In this document: in pieces, positions 6,897 through 14,269 of the stretch | Numbering within the stretch: the stretch's first letter is position 1 | How the letters are laid out: each line of letters starts with the position of its first letter | From: Thermoproteota archaeon | Lineage (GTDB): Archaea; Korarchaeota; Korarchaeia; Korarchaeales; Korarchaeaceae | Assembly (NCBI GenBank): GCA_015521385.1 | Contig: WAOH01000128.1 | Span: 1-17,546 of the forward strand | DNA length: 17,546 nt | Direction: 5' to 3' | Made by a program: the position numbers and the translations under genes | The notes under the pieces: model-generated | Database searches by the model: none | Told to the model about the DNA's origin: nothing | Seen by the model: only the letters and a program-made list of their open reading frames with translations

Positions 6897-8671
6897 GGGT
6901 AATACCTCCCCGTGGCCCTAGCCAGCTGGTCCATCTTGGAACCGGGCTTGTTGACCCTAGGTCTGCCGGTGTCGGGGTCGCGCCTGAAGGTGACGTCCAC
7001 ATCCTTCAGGAACTCGTTGAGCCCCTCTCTAGGATCCATGGGCCTGCTGGCGTACCCTTCAACCCCCGGTTGTCCTGAGAAGACCATTATCCTATCAGCC
7101 ACCGCCTCTATGGTGAGTAAGTCGTGCTCCACAACGATTACTGCCTTGTTCTCCCCCTGAATCCTCCTCCTTATTGCCTTCGCGGCCGCGAATCTCGCCT
7201 CTACGTCTAGGAACGCGCTAGGCTCGTCTATCAGGTAGATGTCGGCCTCCCTACCCAAGCAAGCTGCGATGGCTACCTTCTGAAGCTCCCCACCGCTGAG
7301 TTCATCCAAGTACCTGTCCAACAGTCTCTCAATCCCCAGCCTCTTAATCACCTCCGCCCTGAAGTAGGGGCTCGAGTAGCTGGACCCGGCCACCTTGCGC
7401 AGGAGGGACTCCACGGTGCCCTCATACGTGGGCTTCACGTGCTGCGGCTTGTACGAGACCTTTATACCCTCGGTCATCACGGTACCCCGATCCGGACTAA
7501 GCTCTCCCGCCAGCATCCTCACGAAGGTCGTCTTCCCTATCCCATTGGGACCGACGGCCACGACCACCTCCCCGGCGTAGACCTCCCCCTCCTCAACGTG
7601 GAGGCTAAACCCGTTCAGCCTCTTCTCCAAGCTGGTGTACACTACAACGGGGTTCTCCGAGATCTCGTGACTACCCACCCTAGGCAGGAAGGAGATGGGC
7701 TCTTCCCTGAACCTGACGTTATCGTCAGGCAGATACCCATCCAAGAATATGTTTATCCCCTCCCTGGTGGAGTGGGGGTGACTAACCACCCCGTAGACCC
7801 CGGGCTCCCCGTAGAGTATGTGGACGTAATCGCTGAGGTAATCCAACACAGCGAGGTCGTGCTCCACCAGCATGACGGATTTACCGTCCTCTTGGAGCCT
7901 CCTTATCAGCCTGGCGGCCCTCATCCTCTGGTAAACGTCCAGATAGTTAGTTGGCTCGTCCAACACGTAGACATCGGCATCCCTCACGTAGGCCGCCGCC
8001 AGAGCCAGTCTCTGGAGCTCACCACCGCTCAGCTCCTCTATCCTCCTATCCTTGAGCTTTCCAAGCCCCAGAAGTTCCATCGCCTCGTCCAGAACACCTC
8101 TCTCGTCCACTTTCTCGAGGATGTCGATGACCCGTCCCTTCACGACTCGGGGTATCTTATCTATCCTCTCCGGTTTGTTCACGACCCTTACCTGACCGTC
8201 GGCGAGCCTCTTCAGGTATTCTTGGAGCTCAGATCCCCTGAAATGCCTTATCACTTCATCCCAATCAGGCTCATCATCCACCCTGCCTAGGTTCGGCTTT
8301 ATCCTGCCCGACAGGATTGATATAGAGGTGGTCTTGCCCACCCCGTTGGGACCCACCAGACCCACGATCTTACCGGGCCTCACTATCGGCAGCCTGAAGA
8401 GGGTGAACCCATTCACCCCGTATCTGTGTACCTCCTCGCCCTCCACCGGTGCAGGCAGGTTCACAATGGAAATGGCGGAGAACGGGCACTTCTTGACGCA
8501 TATCCCGCATCCCGTGCAAAGCTCCTCATCTATGACCAGGAGGCCATCCTCCAGCCTGATGGTCTCCTCGACGCCCATCCTGACCTCTGGGCAGTACTTT
8601 ATGCACTCCAAGCCGCACTTGCGCGGGTTACACCTGTCCCTATCTACTACAGCTATCCTCCTAGCGGGCAA
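6893..8671 (-). CDS. Ribosome-recycling ATPase ABCE1 (RNase L inhibitor homologue)
   Basis: A 592-residue twin-ATPase that splits ribosomes after termination. The N-terminal iron-sulfur domain has two [4Fe-4S] sets (C14, C19, C23, C27 and C52, C55, C58, C62; CTGCGICVKKCPF). Two ATP-binding cassettes follow. NBD1 has Walker A GPNGVGKTT (107-115), signature LSGGELQRLALA, Walker B VYVLDEPTNYLD and H-loop VEHDLAVLDYL. NBD2 has GPNGIGKTTFV, LSGGELQKVAIA, IYLIDEPSAFLD and VEHDLLTIEAV. All catalytic motifs are intact. The start is TTG at 8671, giving MPARRIAVVDRDRCNP. A strong GAGGTGA Shine-Dalgarno lies 4 nt upstream and overlaps the iorB stop, and no ATG precedes the Fe-S cysteines. It is co-transcribed with iorAB upstream and the membrane protein downstream. 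Confidence 0.97.
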   Translation of the reverse strand: MPARRIAVVDRDRCNPRKCGLECIKYCPEVRMGVEETIRLEDGLLVIDEELCTGCGICVKKCPFSAISIVNLPAPVEGEEVHRYGVNGFTLFRLPIVRPGKIVGLVGPNGVGKTTSISILSGRIKPNLGRVDDEPDWDEVIRHFRGSELQEYLKRLADGQVRVVNKPERIDKIPRVVKGRVIDILEKVDERGVLDEAMELLGLGKLKDRRIEELSGGELQRLALAAAYVRDADVYVLDEPTNYLDVYQRMRAARLIRRLQEDGKSVMLVEHDLAVLDYLSDYVHILYGEPGVYGVVSHPHSTREGINIFLDGYLPDDNVRFREEPISFLPRVGSHEISENPVVVYTSLEKRLNGFSLHVEEGEVYAGEVVVAVGPNGIGKTTFVRMLAGELSPDRGTVMTEGIKVSYKPQHVKPTYEGTVESLLRKVAGSSYSSPYFRAEVIKRLGIERLLDRYLDELSGGELQKVAIAACLGREADIYLIDEPSAFLDVEARFAAAKAIRRRIQGENKAVIVVEHDLLTIEAVADRIMVFSGQPGVEGYASRPMDPREGLNEFLKDVDVTFRRDPDTGRPRVNKPGSKMDQLARATGRYYP

Positions 8672-8675
8672 AAAA

Positions 8676-9284
8676 TCACCTCGGGGGGGATACGGATTCC
8701 CTCCCGAGGTCGAAGGCCCTCAAATTTAAATCCCTATATCTGGAGGGGGATACCTCCTCCAAGGCTTCCCTGAGGACTCCCTCAGGGAAGGGCAGCACTC
8801 CAGTAGCTTGGGCGGCTCCGAGCATCACGGTATTCGCGACCAGGTAGTCGCCAGCCTCCTTCGCTATGTCGTATGCGTTCAGCACCATTATCTGCTTGGG
8901 ATTGAGACTCCTCATGAGTTCCAGTATCTCGTCAAAGCTGGGTATGGGGAACCTCTCCAGGTAAGCCCCTATGGGAGGTATCACGTGATTGTTCATGACC
9001 ACCGTGGTTCTCTCCGAGATGTATGGCGCCTGCCTTAACCCCTCGAGCGGCTCCAAGGCTATCAGCAGGTCGAGCGTTCCCTCCAGTATGAGGGGACTCG
9101 ATACATCGCTTCCAATCCTCAACTCAGTTCTTATGGACCCGTACCTCTGAGAGAGGCCGTGTACCTCGCTCTGGGCGAAGTTGAGGCCGAGCTTGAGCGC
9201 GGCCCTGGCTATCACGTTGGTGGTGAACAGGATTCCCTGACCACCGACCCCAGCAACAATCACATTGAACTCGCGCACGCTCAT
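8676..9284 (-). CDS. iorB: Indolepyruvate:ferredoxin oxidoreductase, beta subunit
   Basis: A 202-residue small subunit of the 2-oxoacid:ferredoxin oxidoreductase superfamily (gamma-domain type). The glycine-rich AGVGGQGILFTTNVIARAA (residues 11-29) and SEVHGLSQRYGSIRTELRIG are characteristic of IorB. With IorA it oxidatively decarboxylates aryl-pyruvates from Trp, Phe and Tyr to aryl-acetyl-CoA and reduces ferredoxin. It starts at ATG 9284, 4 nt after the iorA stop, with GGTGTGAG overlapping that stop as a ribosome-binding site. Its own stop overlaps the Shine-Dalgarno of ABCE1. Confidence 0.95.
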   Translation of the reverse strand: MSVREFNVIVAGVGGQGILFTTNVIARAALKLGLNFAQSEVHGLSQRYGSIRTELRIGSDVSSPLILEGTLDLLIALEPLEGLRQAPYISERTTVVMNNHVIPPIGAYLERFPIPSFDEILELMRSLNPKQIMVLNAYDIAKEAGDYLVANTVMLGAAQATGVLPFPEGVLREALEEVSPSRYRDLNLRAFDLGRESVSPPR

Positions 9285-9288
9285 GCTC

Positions 9289-11184
9289 TCACACCCCTAT
9301 CTTCTGCTCTCTCCAGTTGAGTGATCCCTCCTGAGGCTCGAAAGCTCCGTACGGGCAGACGGGGACGCATGCCCCGCAGCCGAAGCACACCGTCGGATCT
9401 ATCTCCACCATGGAGCCGGTGTCGACGAAGGCCGGGCAGGCGAAGGTGTTTATGCAGACCCTGCAGTAAGTGCACTTGTCCGGGTTCACCCTGTAGGGCA
9501 CTATCTTCTGTCCCTGTCTCCTGAGCCTGGCCACCGTTAGCAGAGCGCATTCCCTCTTGGTTATCACTACGGAAACGCCATCGTGCTTCAAAGCCTCCCT
9601 TATTGCCCTCTCAGTGGCGGCATGATCGTAGGGATCCACTACCCTGACGTAATCGACGCCTATGGATCTAACGACCTTCTCTATGTCTATGGCAGGGGCC
9701 TCATCACCCACAGCATTGACCTCTGTTCCGGGATGCGGCTGGTGACCTGTCATGGCCGTTATCCTATTGTCCATTATCATCACGGTCATCTTCCTCTTAT
9801 TGTGGACCGCATTTATCAGCGCCGGTATACCGGCGTGGAAGAACGTGGAGTCCCCTATCAGCGCGACGACGTCCTGATCCGTCGCGATGTCTATGCCGTT
9901 GGCCAAGCCAATCGAGGATCCCATAGCGTGGGTTACATGCTCTACCCTGAATGGCTTCTGGAACAGCAGGGCGTAGCACCCGATATCTCCCATGAAAGCG
10001 GCCCTGCCGGCGGCCCTCCTTAGCGCGTATCCCGTGGACCTGTGGGGACACGCTGGACACAGAACTGGTGGTCTCGGGGGTACCTTCTTCAGTATTTCAG
10101 AGCTTCTCCTGTCTATCTCAGCGAAATTGACGGGAGGAACAACCCCCAGCGCCTTCGATAGTCCCTCCAGCACGGTTCTCATGGTGTACTCTCCCACCCT
10201 GGGCATGTGCCCGGTCAGCTTGCCCAAGACCTCCACCTCAGGCGCGTGATCCTTGGCGATAGCCTTCACCCTCATCTCCAGATAGGGATCGAGCTCCTCC
10301 ACCACCAACACGGTATTGACGGAGGAGAGGAATTCTCCTATGACCTCCTCGGGCAGGGGGAATGTCATGCCAAGCTTCAGGATCTTGGCGTCCACATTGA
10401 CGAGTTTCAATGCCTCCTTTGTGTGGGCGTAGGCGACTCCAGAGGTCACAACCCCGAACTCCGCGTCGGATGACCCCTCCACCTTGGCGTAGGAGGGGGA
10501 GACGTCCATGGATATCTCCTTGAGCTTCTCCAGCAACTCCGCGTGATGCTTCCTGGCTATGGCGCCCACTTGGAGGTACCTGTCGGGCTCGGGAGGAACG
10601 AACTTGCCCTTGGAGAAGCCAGCGGTTATCTCTCCCAAGCGAACGGGCCCTCTCTGGTGACTGATCCTAGTAGTCGTCCTCACCATCACGGGTATCTTAT
10701 ACCTGCTCGATAGCTCGAACGCTTCCTTGGTGAAGTCCTTGGCTTCCTGCGGGTTGGTTGGTTCCAGCATCGGTAGGCCGACTGATTCTCCATAATGCCT
10801 GTTATCCTGCTCGTTTTGACTGCTGTGGGCGTGGGGGTCGTCCGCTGACACTATGACCATCGCGCCCGTCACTCCCGCATACGCCAAGGTGAAGATGGCA
10901 TCGGAGGCCACGTTGAAACCGACGTGCTTCATCATGGTGAGGGCCCTAAGGCCGGACCAAGCCGCCCCCATCGCGACTTCCGTCGCCACCTTCTCGTTGG
11001 CAGACCATTCGAAGTATATCCCGACCTTCTTGGCCACCTTGGCCAGTGCCTCACCTATCTCCGTGCTCGGCGTGCCGGGATAGGCCGCGGCGACGTTCAG
11101 CCCGGCCTCCAAGGCCCCTCTTGCGACAGCCTCGTTTCCGAGTAACACCTCTAGGGTGTTGGCTGGGGCGAGCAGATCTCCCAT
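9289..11184 (-). CDS. iorA: Indolepyruvate:ferredoxin oxidoreductase, alpha subunit
   Basis: A 631-residue thiamine-diphosphate enzyme. Domains in order: an N-terminal pyrimidine-binding domain (LGNEAVARGALEAGLNVAAA, YPGTPSTEIGEAL); a middle transketolase-like domain; a TPP-binding domain with GDIGCYALLF, MGSSIGLANGI and GDSTFFHAGI; and a C-terminal 2[4Fe-4S] ferredoxin domain with C571, C574, C577, C583 and C600, C603, C606, C610. All cofactor motifs look intact and the length is usual. Start ATG 11184 is preceded by a TATA box about 38 nt upstream. It is the first gene of the iorA-iorB-ABCE1-membrane protein cluster. The enzyme is typical of peptide-fermenting hyperthermophiles. Confidence 0.96.
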   Translation of the reverse strand: MGDLLAPANTLEVLLGNEAVARGALEAGLNVAAAYPGTPSTEIGEALAKVAKKVGIYFEWSANEKVATEVAMGAAWSGLRALTMMKHVGFNVASDAIFTLAYAGVTGAMVIVSADDPHAHSSQNEQDNRHYGESVGLPMLEPTNPQEAKDFTKEAFELSSRYKIPVMVRTTTRISHQRGPVRLGEITAGFSKGKFVPPEPDRYLQVGAIARKHHAELLEKLKEISMDVSPSYAKVEGSSDAEFGVVTSGVAYAHTKEALKLVNVDAKILKLGMTFPLPEEVIGEFLSSVNTVLVVEELDPYLEMRVKAIAKDHAPEVEVLGKLTGHMPRVGEYTMRTVLEGLSKALGVVPPVNFAEIDRRSSEILKKVPPRPPVLCPACPHRSTGYALRRAAGRAAFMGDIGCYALLFQKPFRVEHVTHAMGSSIGLANGIDIATDQDVVALIGDSTFFHAGIPALINAVHNKRKMTVMIMDNRITAMTGHQPHPGTEVNAVGDEAPAIDIEKVVRSIGVDYVRVVDPYDHAATERAIREALKHDGVSVVITKRECALLTVARLRRQGQKIVPYRVNPDKCTYCRVCINTFACPAFVDTGSMVEIDPTVCFGCGACVPVCPYGAFEPQEGSLNWREQKIGV

Positions 11185-11218
11185 AAAAGCAACCCCATGC
11201 AGTAGGCGCTGAGGTAAC

Positions 11219-11226
11219 TTATAATT
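11219..11226 (-). promoter_or_regulatory. TATA box for the iorA operon
   Basis: On the minus strand AATTATAA lies about 38 nt upstream of ATG 11184. The predicted transcript start is near 11196, giving a leader of about 12 nt. No other TATA-like element is visible before iorB, ABCE1 or the membrane protein gene, so the four genes probably share this promoter. Confidence 0.55.
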
Positions 11227-11279
11227 GTGCGAATAGTGTTGGACTCTCGACCCAAAGTGCTTATGGCGGCGAAATAAAA

Positions 11280-11331
11280 TAAATTTAATGACTATTTTCC
11301 TGCATATTCGAAATGATATTCCATGAATATC
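11280..11331 (-). terminator. Probable terminator after the acyl-CoA synthetase homologue
   Basis: Just past the stop at 11336 is a perfect 7-bp inverted repeat, GATATTC-CAT-GAATATC (11315-11331). On the minus strand it is followed by AT-rich sequence ending in a T-rich run (TTAAATTTATTTTATTT, about 11270-11287). Archaeal termination depends mainly on T-rich tracts, so the run may matter more than the hairpin. The rest of the 151-bp gap holds the iorA promoter and nothing else I can identify. Confidence 0.45.
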
Positions 11332-11335
11332 CCGC

Positions 11336-12655
11336 TTATGAGGTTGAAAATAGTGACCATCTTACCAGCGAGTCAGCGGATCTCAGTGCGCGGCACGGGG
11401 TGGGATAAGCGGGTATTCCCTTCCTCCTCAGCGTGAGGACTGCCTCCGAAGCTCTTTTACCCCCCATTATCACAGGTATTATCGGCTTGTCGTACAAGTC
11501 CCATAGATCAGATATCATATCAGCGAACCTCATGGGGTCCGAGAGGGCCGTCTCGCAGTGGAGGGCTATGACCCCATCCACATCTCTCCTAGACATCAGG
11601 ACATCCAAAACACCCCTGTAAACATCGGTTCCAGCCCTTCCCGTTATGTCCACCGGATTAGAGGAGAAATTTCCCCCCTCAGGCACGAACTGCCTCATCT
11701 CCTCAATCATTTCGTCGCTCGGTTTCGGTAAGTCCAAAATGGAATCGGATGCGATTCCCTTAAGGAGCTTCCCCGCCCCTCCACTGTTAGTTACGGCGAT
11801 GAAGGACCTTCCTTTGATTCTCTTACCTGAGAGCGCCAGAGCCATGTCCAAAGCCATGATCACATCATCCGTTACGGGCAGATCATCCCGAAGGTTCTTT
11901 AACTCTTCCTTTACACGATCTGAGGCTGTGAGAACAACCAGAGGCTTTCTTCGAGCTACTCCCGCGATTATATCCCCTAAAGAACCGCTATCTCTGACGC
12001 TCTCAATATGCAACACCAAGGATCTGGTGCTCCTGTCCTCAGCTAGGTAGCTAAGGACCTCCCTCTCACCGACATCCAGCTTGTCGCCCAGCCCTATAAC
12101 GGCGGACAGCCCGACTCCTTGGACGGTTGCCAGACCCATGAGCGCCATACCCAGCGTCCTCGACTCTGTGACCAGACCGACCCCTCCCTCTAGCACCTCC
12201 ATGGGACCTAAGGTGGCGTTGAGCCTGCTCTTGACGTGGAATATGCCCATGGAGGAGGGACCCAAGATCCTTATTCCATGCCTCTGGGCAGACTCATATA
12301 TCTCGTATGAGGAAGGGTCACCCCTCTTCCCGGAGATGACCACGGCTACCTTGACCCCCTTAGCGCCCAGCTCCCCCATGATCTTCGGGATCCTCTCGAC
12401 AGGTGCCACCAGTATCGCGAGATCTATATCCTCCGTCACATCTAACACGGTCTTGTAACACCTGATATCGTGTATCTCCGTGTACTTCGGATTCACGGGG
12501 AATATAGGTCCCGGGAAACCGTACTTTACCAGATTGGTGAGTATCTCGTATCCCATCTTCCCGGGAGTCTTGGAAACGCCTATGACGGCGATGGATCTGG
12601 GCTCGAAGAGGGTCTTCAGGGTGTCATCCTCACTCAACGAACTCGCCTCCCTCAC
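11336..12655 (-). CDS. Divergent ADP-forming acyl-CoA synthetase alpha-subunit homologue
   Basis: A 439-residue protein with the layout of the alpha subunit of NDP-forming acyl-CoA synthetases: a CoA-binding Rossmann domain (LFEPRSIAVIGVSKTPGKMG, residues 16-35), a ligase domain (about 130-280) and a second ligase-like domain (FIAVTNSGGAGKLL, NPVDITGRAG, 285-439). Active-site features are degenerate. The usual GRTxxGxxAAxSHTGxL loop with the phospho-histidine is replaced near 243-264 by a shorter segment with no histidine. The usual SQSGALG is TESRTLG, and GPNS is GPSS. It is therefore probably not a normal ATP-forming enzyme. No beta subunit is nearby. GTG 12655 overlaps the PUA stop as GTGA. 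An in-frame TTG at 12637 has a better Shine-Dalgarno (GGGAGG, 8 nt) and may be the true start. Confidence 0.85.
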   Translation of the reverse strand: MREASSLSEDDTLKTLFEPRSIAVIGVSKTPGKMGYEILTNLVKYGFPGPIFPVNPKYTEIHDIRCYKTVLDVTEDIDLAILVAPVERIPKIMGELGAKGVKVAVVISGKRGDPSSYEIYESAQRHGIRILGPSSMGIFHVKSRLNATLGPMEVLEGGVGLVTESRTLGMALMGLATVQGVGLSAVIGLGDKLDVGEREVLSYLAEDRSTRSLVLHIESVRDSGSLGDIIAGVARRKPLVVLTASDRVKEELKNLRDDLPVTDDVIMALDMALALSGKRIKGRSFIAVTNSGGAGKLLKGIASDSILDLPKPSDEMIEEMRQFVPEGGNFSSNPVDITGRAGTDVYRGVLDVLMSRRDVDGVIALHCETALSDPMRFADMISDLWDLYDKPIIPVIMGGKRASEAVLTLRRKGIPAYPTPCRALRSADSLVRWSLFSTS

Positions 12656-13176
12656 TTGGATTCAGCGGCGACTGCCCTCCATATGGCGTCACCGGCGTGG
12701 TGGAGGTTCTTCACGGATCTCCCCTTGGTCTTCATCTGATCCGGTGGTCTGAGAGCCCTACCTACGGCTATGGTAGCCCCGAGCCTCTCGTCAACAACTA
12801 CAACCAAGTCCCCCTCACCGAAATCGCCCACGATTTCCCTGATGCCTGGTCCCATGACGTGAGCTCCGCTGGCTATCGGCTTGACGGCCCCCAAATCCAC
12901 CACTACCTTGGGGAGATCGAGGTCGAACTTCTCGACCGCGGTGATGAATGGTACCAGATCACCCTCCTCGGTCGGGAGCTCGACAAGCACGGGCTCTCCC
13001 TCGTAATAGTAGACCTTGGCCGTTTTCCCCTTCCAAGGAACCTCGAGCACCTGCAGGGATATCTTCCTCTTCTTGAAGACCTTTTCCATGCCCCTTATTT
13101 CCCTGACCGCCCTGTCTATGATGGCTTTACTCTGCTTTATGGTAATCGCGTACTTCCTCCCCGGAATTGCCCTCAC
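12652..13176 (-). CDS. PUA-domain protein related to MCT-1/Tma20
   Basis: A 174-residue protein with an N-terminal alpha/beta domain (about 1-88) and a C-terminal PUA RNA-binding domain (about 90-167). The PUA domain has the pattern VDLGAVKPIASGAHVMGPGI, followed by GDLVVVVDE and GRAL, and ends with KGRSVKNLHHAGDAIW. That end matches the KGxxxxNxHxxxDxxW ending of MCT-1/Tma20 proteins, which act with eIF2D-like factors in start-codon recognition and ribosome recycling. The archaeal role is inferred, not known. Start GTG 13176 has no Shine-Dalgarno and lies 20 nt after the tRNA-Asp 3' end, so it may be transcribed from the tRNA promoter. It overlaps the next gene as GTGA. Confidence 0.85.
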   Translation of the reverse strand: MRAIPGRKYAITIKQSKAIIDRAVREIRGMEKVFKKRKISLQVLEVPWKGKTAKVYYYEGEPVLVELPTEEGDLVPFITAVEKFDLDLPKVVVDLGAVKPIASGAHVMGPGIREIVGDFGEGDLVVVVDERLGATIAVGRALRPPDQMKTKGRSVKNLHHAGDAIWRAVAAESK

Positions 13177-13195
13177 CTTTGCGAATATAGTGGAA

Positions 13196-13272
13196 TGGCG
13201 CCCGGGCCGGGATTTGAACCCGGGTCTGGGGCTCGACAGGCCCCTATGCTAACCGGGCTACACCACCCGGGC
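13196..13272 (-). tRNA. tRNA-Asp (GUC) with encoded CCA
   Basis: On the minus strand the acceptor stem GCCCGGG (13272-13266) pairs perfectly with CCCGGGC (13206-13200), followed by discriminator G (13199) and an encoded CCA (13198-13196). The D arm is GUGU/GCAU with loop AGCCCGGUUA. The anticodon stem GGGGC/GCCCC encloses the loop CUGUCGA, giving anticodon GUC. The variable region is 4 nt, and the T arm is CCGGG-TTCAAAT-CCCGG. G73 and the GUC anticodon are aspartate identity elements. The mature body is 74 nt plus CCA, with no intron. Confidence 0.97.
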
Positions 13273-13297
13273 ACCGGAGTAGAGGAGGCAACCATCA

Positions 13298-13304
13298 TTA
13301 TAAA
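13298..13304 (-). promoter_or_regulatory. TATA box for tRNA-Asp
   Basis: TTTATAA on the minus strand is centred about 29 nt before the tRNA 5' end, which places the transcript start at about 13275, just ahead of position 1. It lies directly after the stop of the endonuclease IV-like gene at 13309. Confidence 0.65.
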
Positions 13305-13308
13305 TATT

Positions 13309-14160
13309 TCATCGTTCCCGCCTCAGGCGTTCGTAGACCCGCTTCATCTTCAGGGCGTCCCTCTCCAGCAGTGGAGACTCCGAGATCACGAGCCATCGGA
13401 CATCCCTCTCCACCATGAGTTGGGCTAGTGGCTCGAACTCAGGACCGTAGCCGGAGCCCAATTCGTGATGCATTCTCTCTCCGTAGCCGGACTTGGTCGG
13501 CTCCACTTCCGTGAAGTGTATGACGAGGCCATCTAGCGTGCCCAGCCTCCCCTCTATCTCATCCAAGATCCTCCCGTAATCCTCCTTCCCCCTTATTATC
13601 CCACCCTCCCTGACGTGGATATGTGCGAAATCCACGGTCGGCACCACACCCTCGACGCTCTCTGCCATGGTGAGCACGTCATCCAATGATCCAAGCTGCG
13701 AGGGTTTCCCTGTCGTCTCGGGGCCCAGCTCCACTTGGAGGCCCCTGCCATTTATCACTTCGGTAAGGCGCTCAAGGGCGCTTACTGCCATCTTCAGGGC
13801 CTCCTCCCTACCGAACTTACCGTAATAGCCAGGATGAAACGTGACATGCCTGGCACCCATCCTATGGGCGGCTTCAGCAGCCGATAGAATCCTCCCTACA
13901 CTGGCCTCTCTCTTCTTCGGGTCTTCAGATGCTAGGTTAATGGCGTAGGGTGCGTGAAGGGAGAGCACTACATCGTTCTCGCTGGCCTGCTCTCTTATCC
14001 ATTTGAGCAACTCTCTGTTCTTGGGAATAGATCTGACGGCCTGGTACTCCATCCCGTCCAACCCTATGCTCCTCAGGTACCTGAAGGCCTCCTCCTTAGG
14101 AGAGTCTAGCGGATAGCCAGCCGGTCCGAATCGGGTTCTGTCGAGGTCCATCTCCCCCAC
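13309..14160 (-). CDS. Endonuclease IV-like TIM-barrel metalloenzyme
   Basis: A 283-residue protein of the AP-endonuclease-2/xylose-isomerase-like TIM-barrel superfamily. Candidate zinc ligands follow the order of E. coli Nfo: H69 (SLHAPYAINLAS), H109 (TFHPGYYG), E148 (GPETTGK), D177 and H180 (TVDFAHIH), H215 (IHFTEVE), H232 (MHHELGSG) and E261 (SESP). The aspartate that precedes the second-last histidine in Nfo (D229) appears to be methionine here. The GPETTGK, DFAHIHxR and HHELGxG pattern is common among archaeal endonuclease IV homologues. Abasic-site repair is the likely role, but a sugar isomerase-like function is possible. The start is GTG 14160 or ATG 14151; a TATA-like ATTTTAAC at about 14215-14222 lies upstream. 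Confidence 0.85.
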   Translation of the reverse strand: MGEMDLDRTRFGPAGYPLDSPKEEAFRYLRSIGLDGMEYQAVRSIPKNRELLKWIREQASENDVVLSLHAPYAINLASEDPKKREASVGRILSAAEAAHRMGARHVTFHPGYYGKFGREEALKMAVSALERLTEVINGRGLQVELGPETTGKPSQLGSLDDVLTMAESVEGVVPTVDFAHIHVREGGIIRGKEDYGRILDEIEGRLGTLDGLVIHFTEVEPTKSGYGERMHHELGSGYGPEFEPLAQLMVERDVRWLVISESPLLERDALKMKRVYERLRRER

Positions 14161-14214
14161 GGTTCCGGGGGTAAGAGATTACCGTTACGCCCCTCCGATC
14201 CGGCCACCAATCGT

Positions 14215-14222
14215 TAAAATCG
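14215..14222 (-). promoter_or_regulatory. TATA-like element for the endonuclease IV-like gene
   Basis: Minus-strand GATTTTAAC predicts a transcript start near 14192 and a leader of 30-40 nt before GTG 14160 or ATG 14151. It is the only TATA-like element on this strand in the gap. Confidence 0.4.
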
Positions 14223-14234
14223 TTGACAGGTGGT

Positions 14235-14256
14235 GGAAGGGTTATATACCCCTTCC
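14235..14256 (+). promoter_or_regulatory. TATA box inside a perfect inverted repeat
   Basis: GGAAGGG (14235-14241) and CCCTTCC (14250-14256) form a perfect 7-bp inverted repeat around TTATATAC. The TATA core is centred about 25 nt before 14270, the first base of the terminal stem of the structured RNA. A second TATA, TATATAA, lies at 14262-14268 and would start transcription inside that stem. The inverted repeat could be an operator that competes with TBP binding. Confidence 0.55.
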
Positions 14257-14269
14257 CGTAGTATATAAT

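Noticed and set aside
7439..8290. Open frame of 283 codons on the plus strand inside ABCE1
   Set aside because: Antisense to an intact, strongly conserved gene; the translation has no recognisable motif and low-complexity His/Pro/Val content typical of a shadow frame.
9583..10023. Plus-strand open frame of 146 codons inside iorA
   Set aside because: Antisense to the TPP-binding region of iorA; composition reflects the opposite strand.
13183..13190. TATA-like TATATT as the promoter of the PUA gene
   Set aside because: Only about 7 nt before GTG 13176; a start 25 nt downstream would fall inside the coding region with no suitable later start codon before residue 30.
12697..13428. Open frame of 243 codons on the plus strand
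   Set aside because: It runs antisense through the PUA gene, the tRNA-Asp gene and the end of the endonuclease IV-like gene, so it is a shadow.
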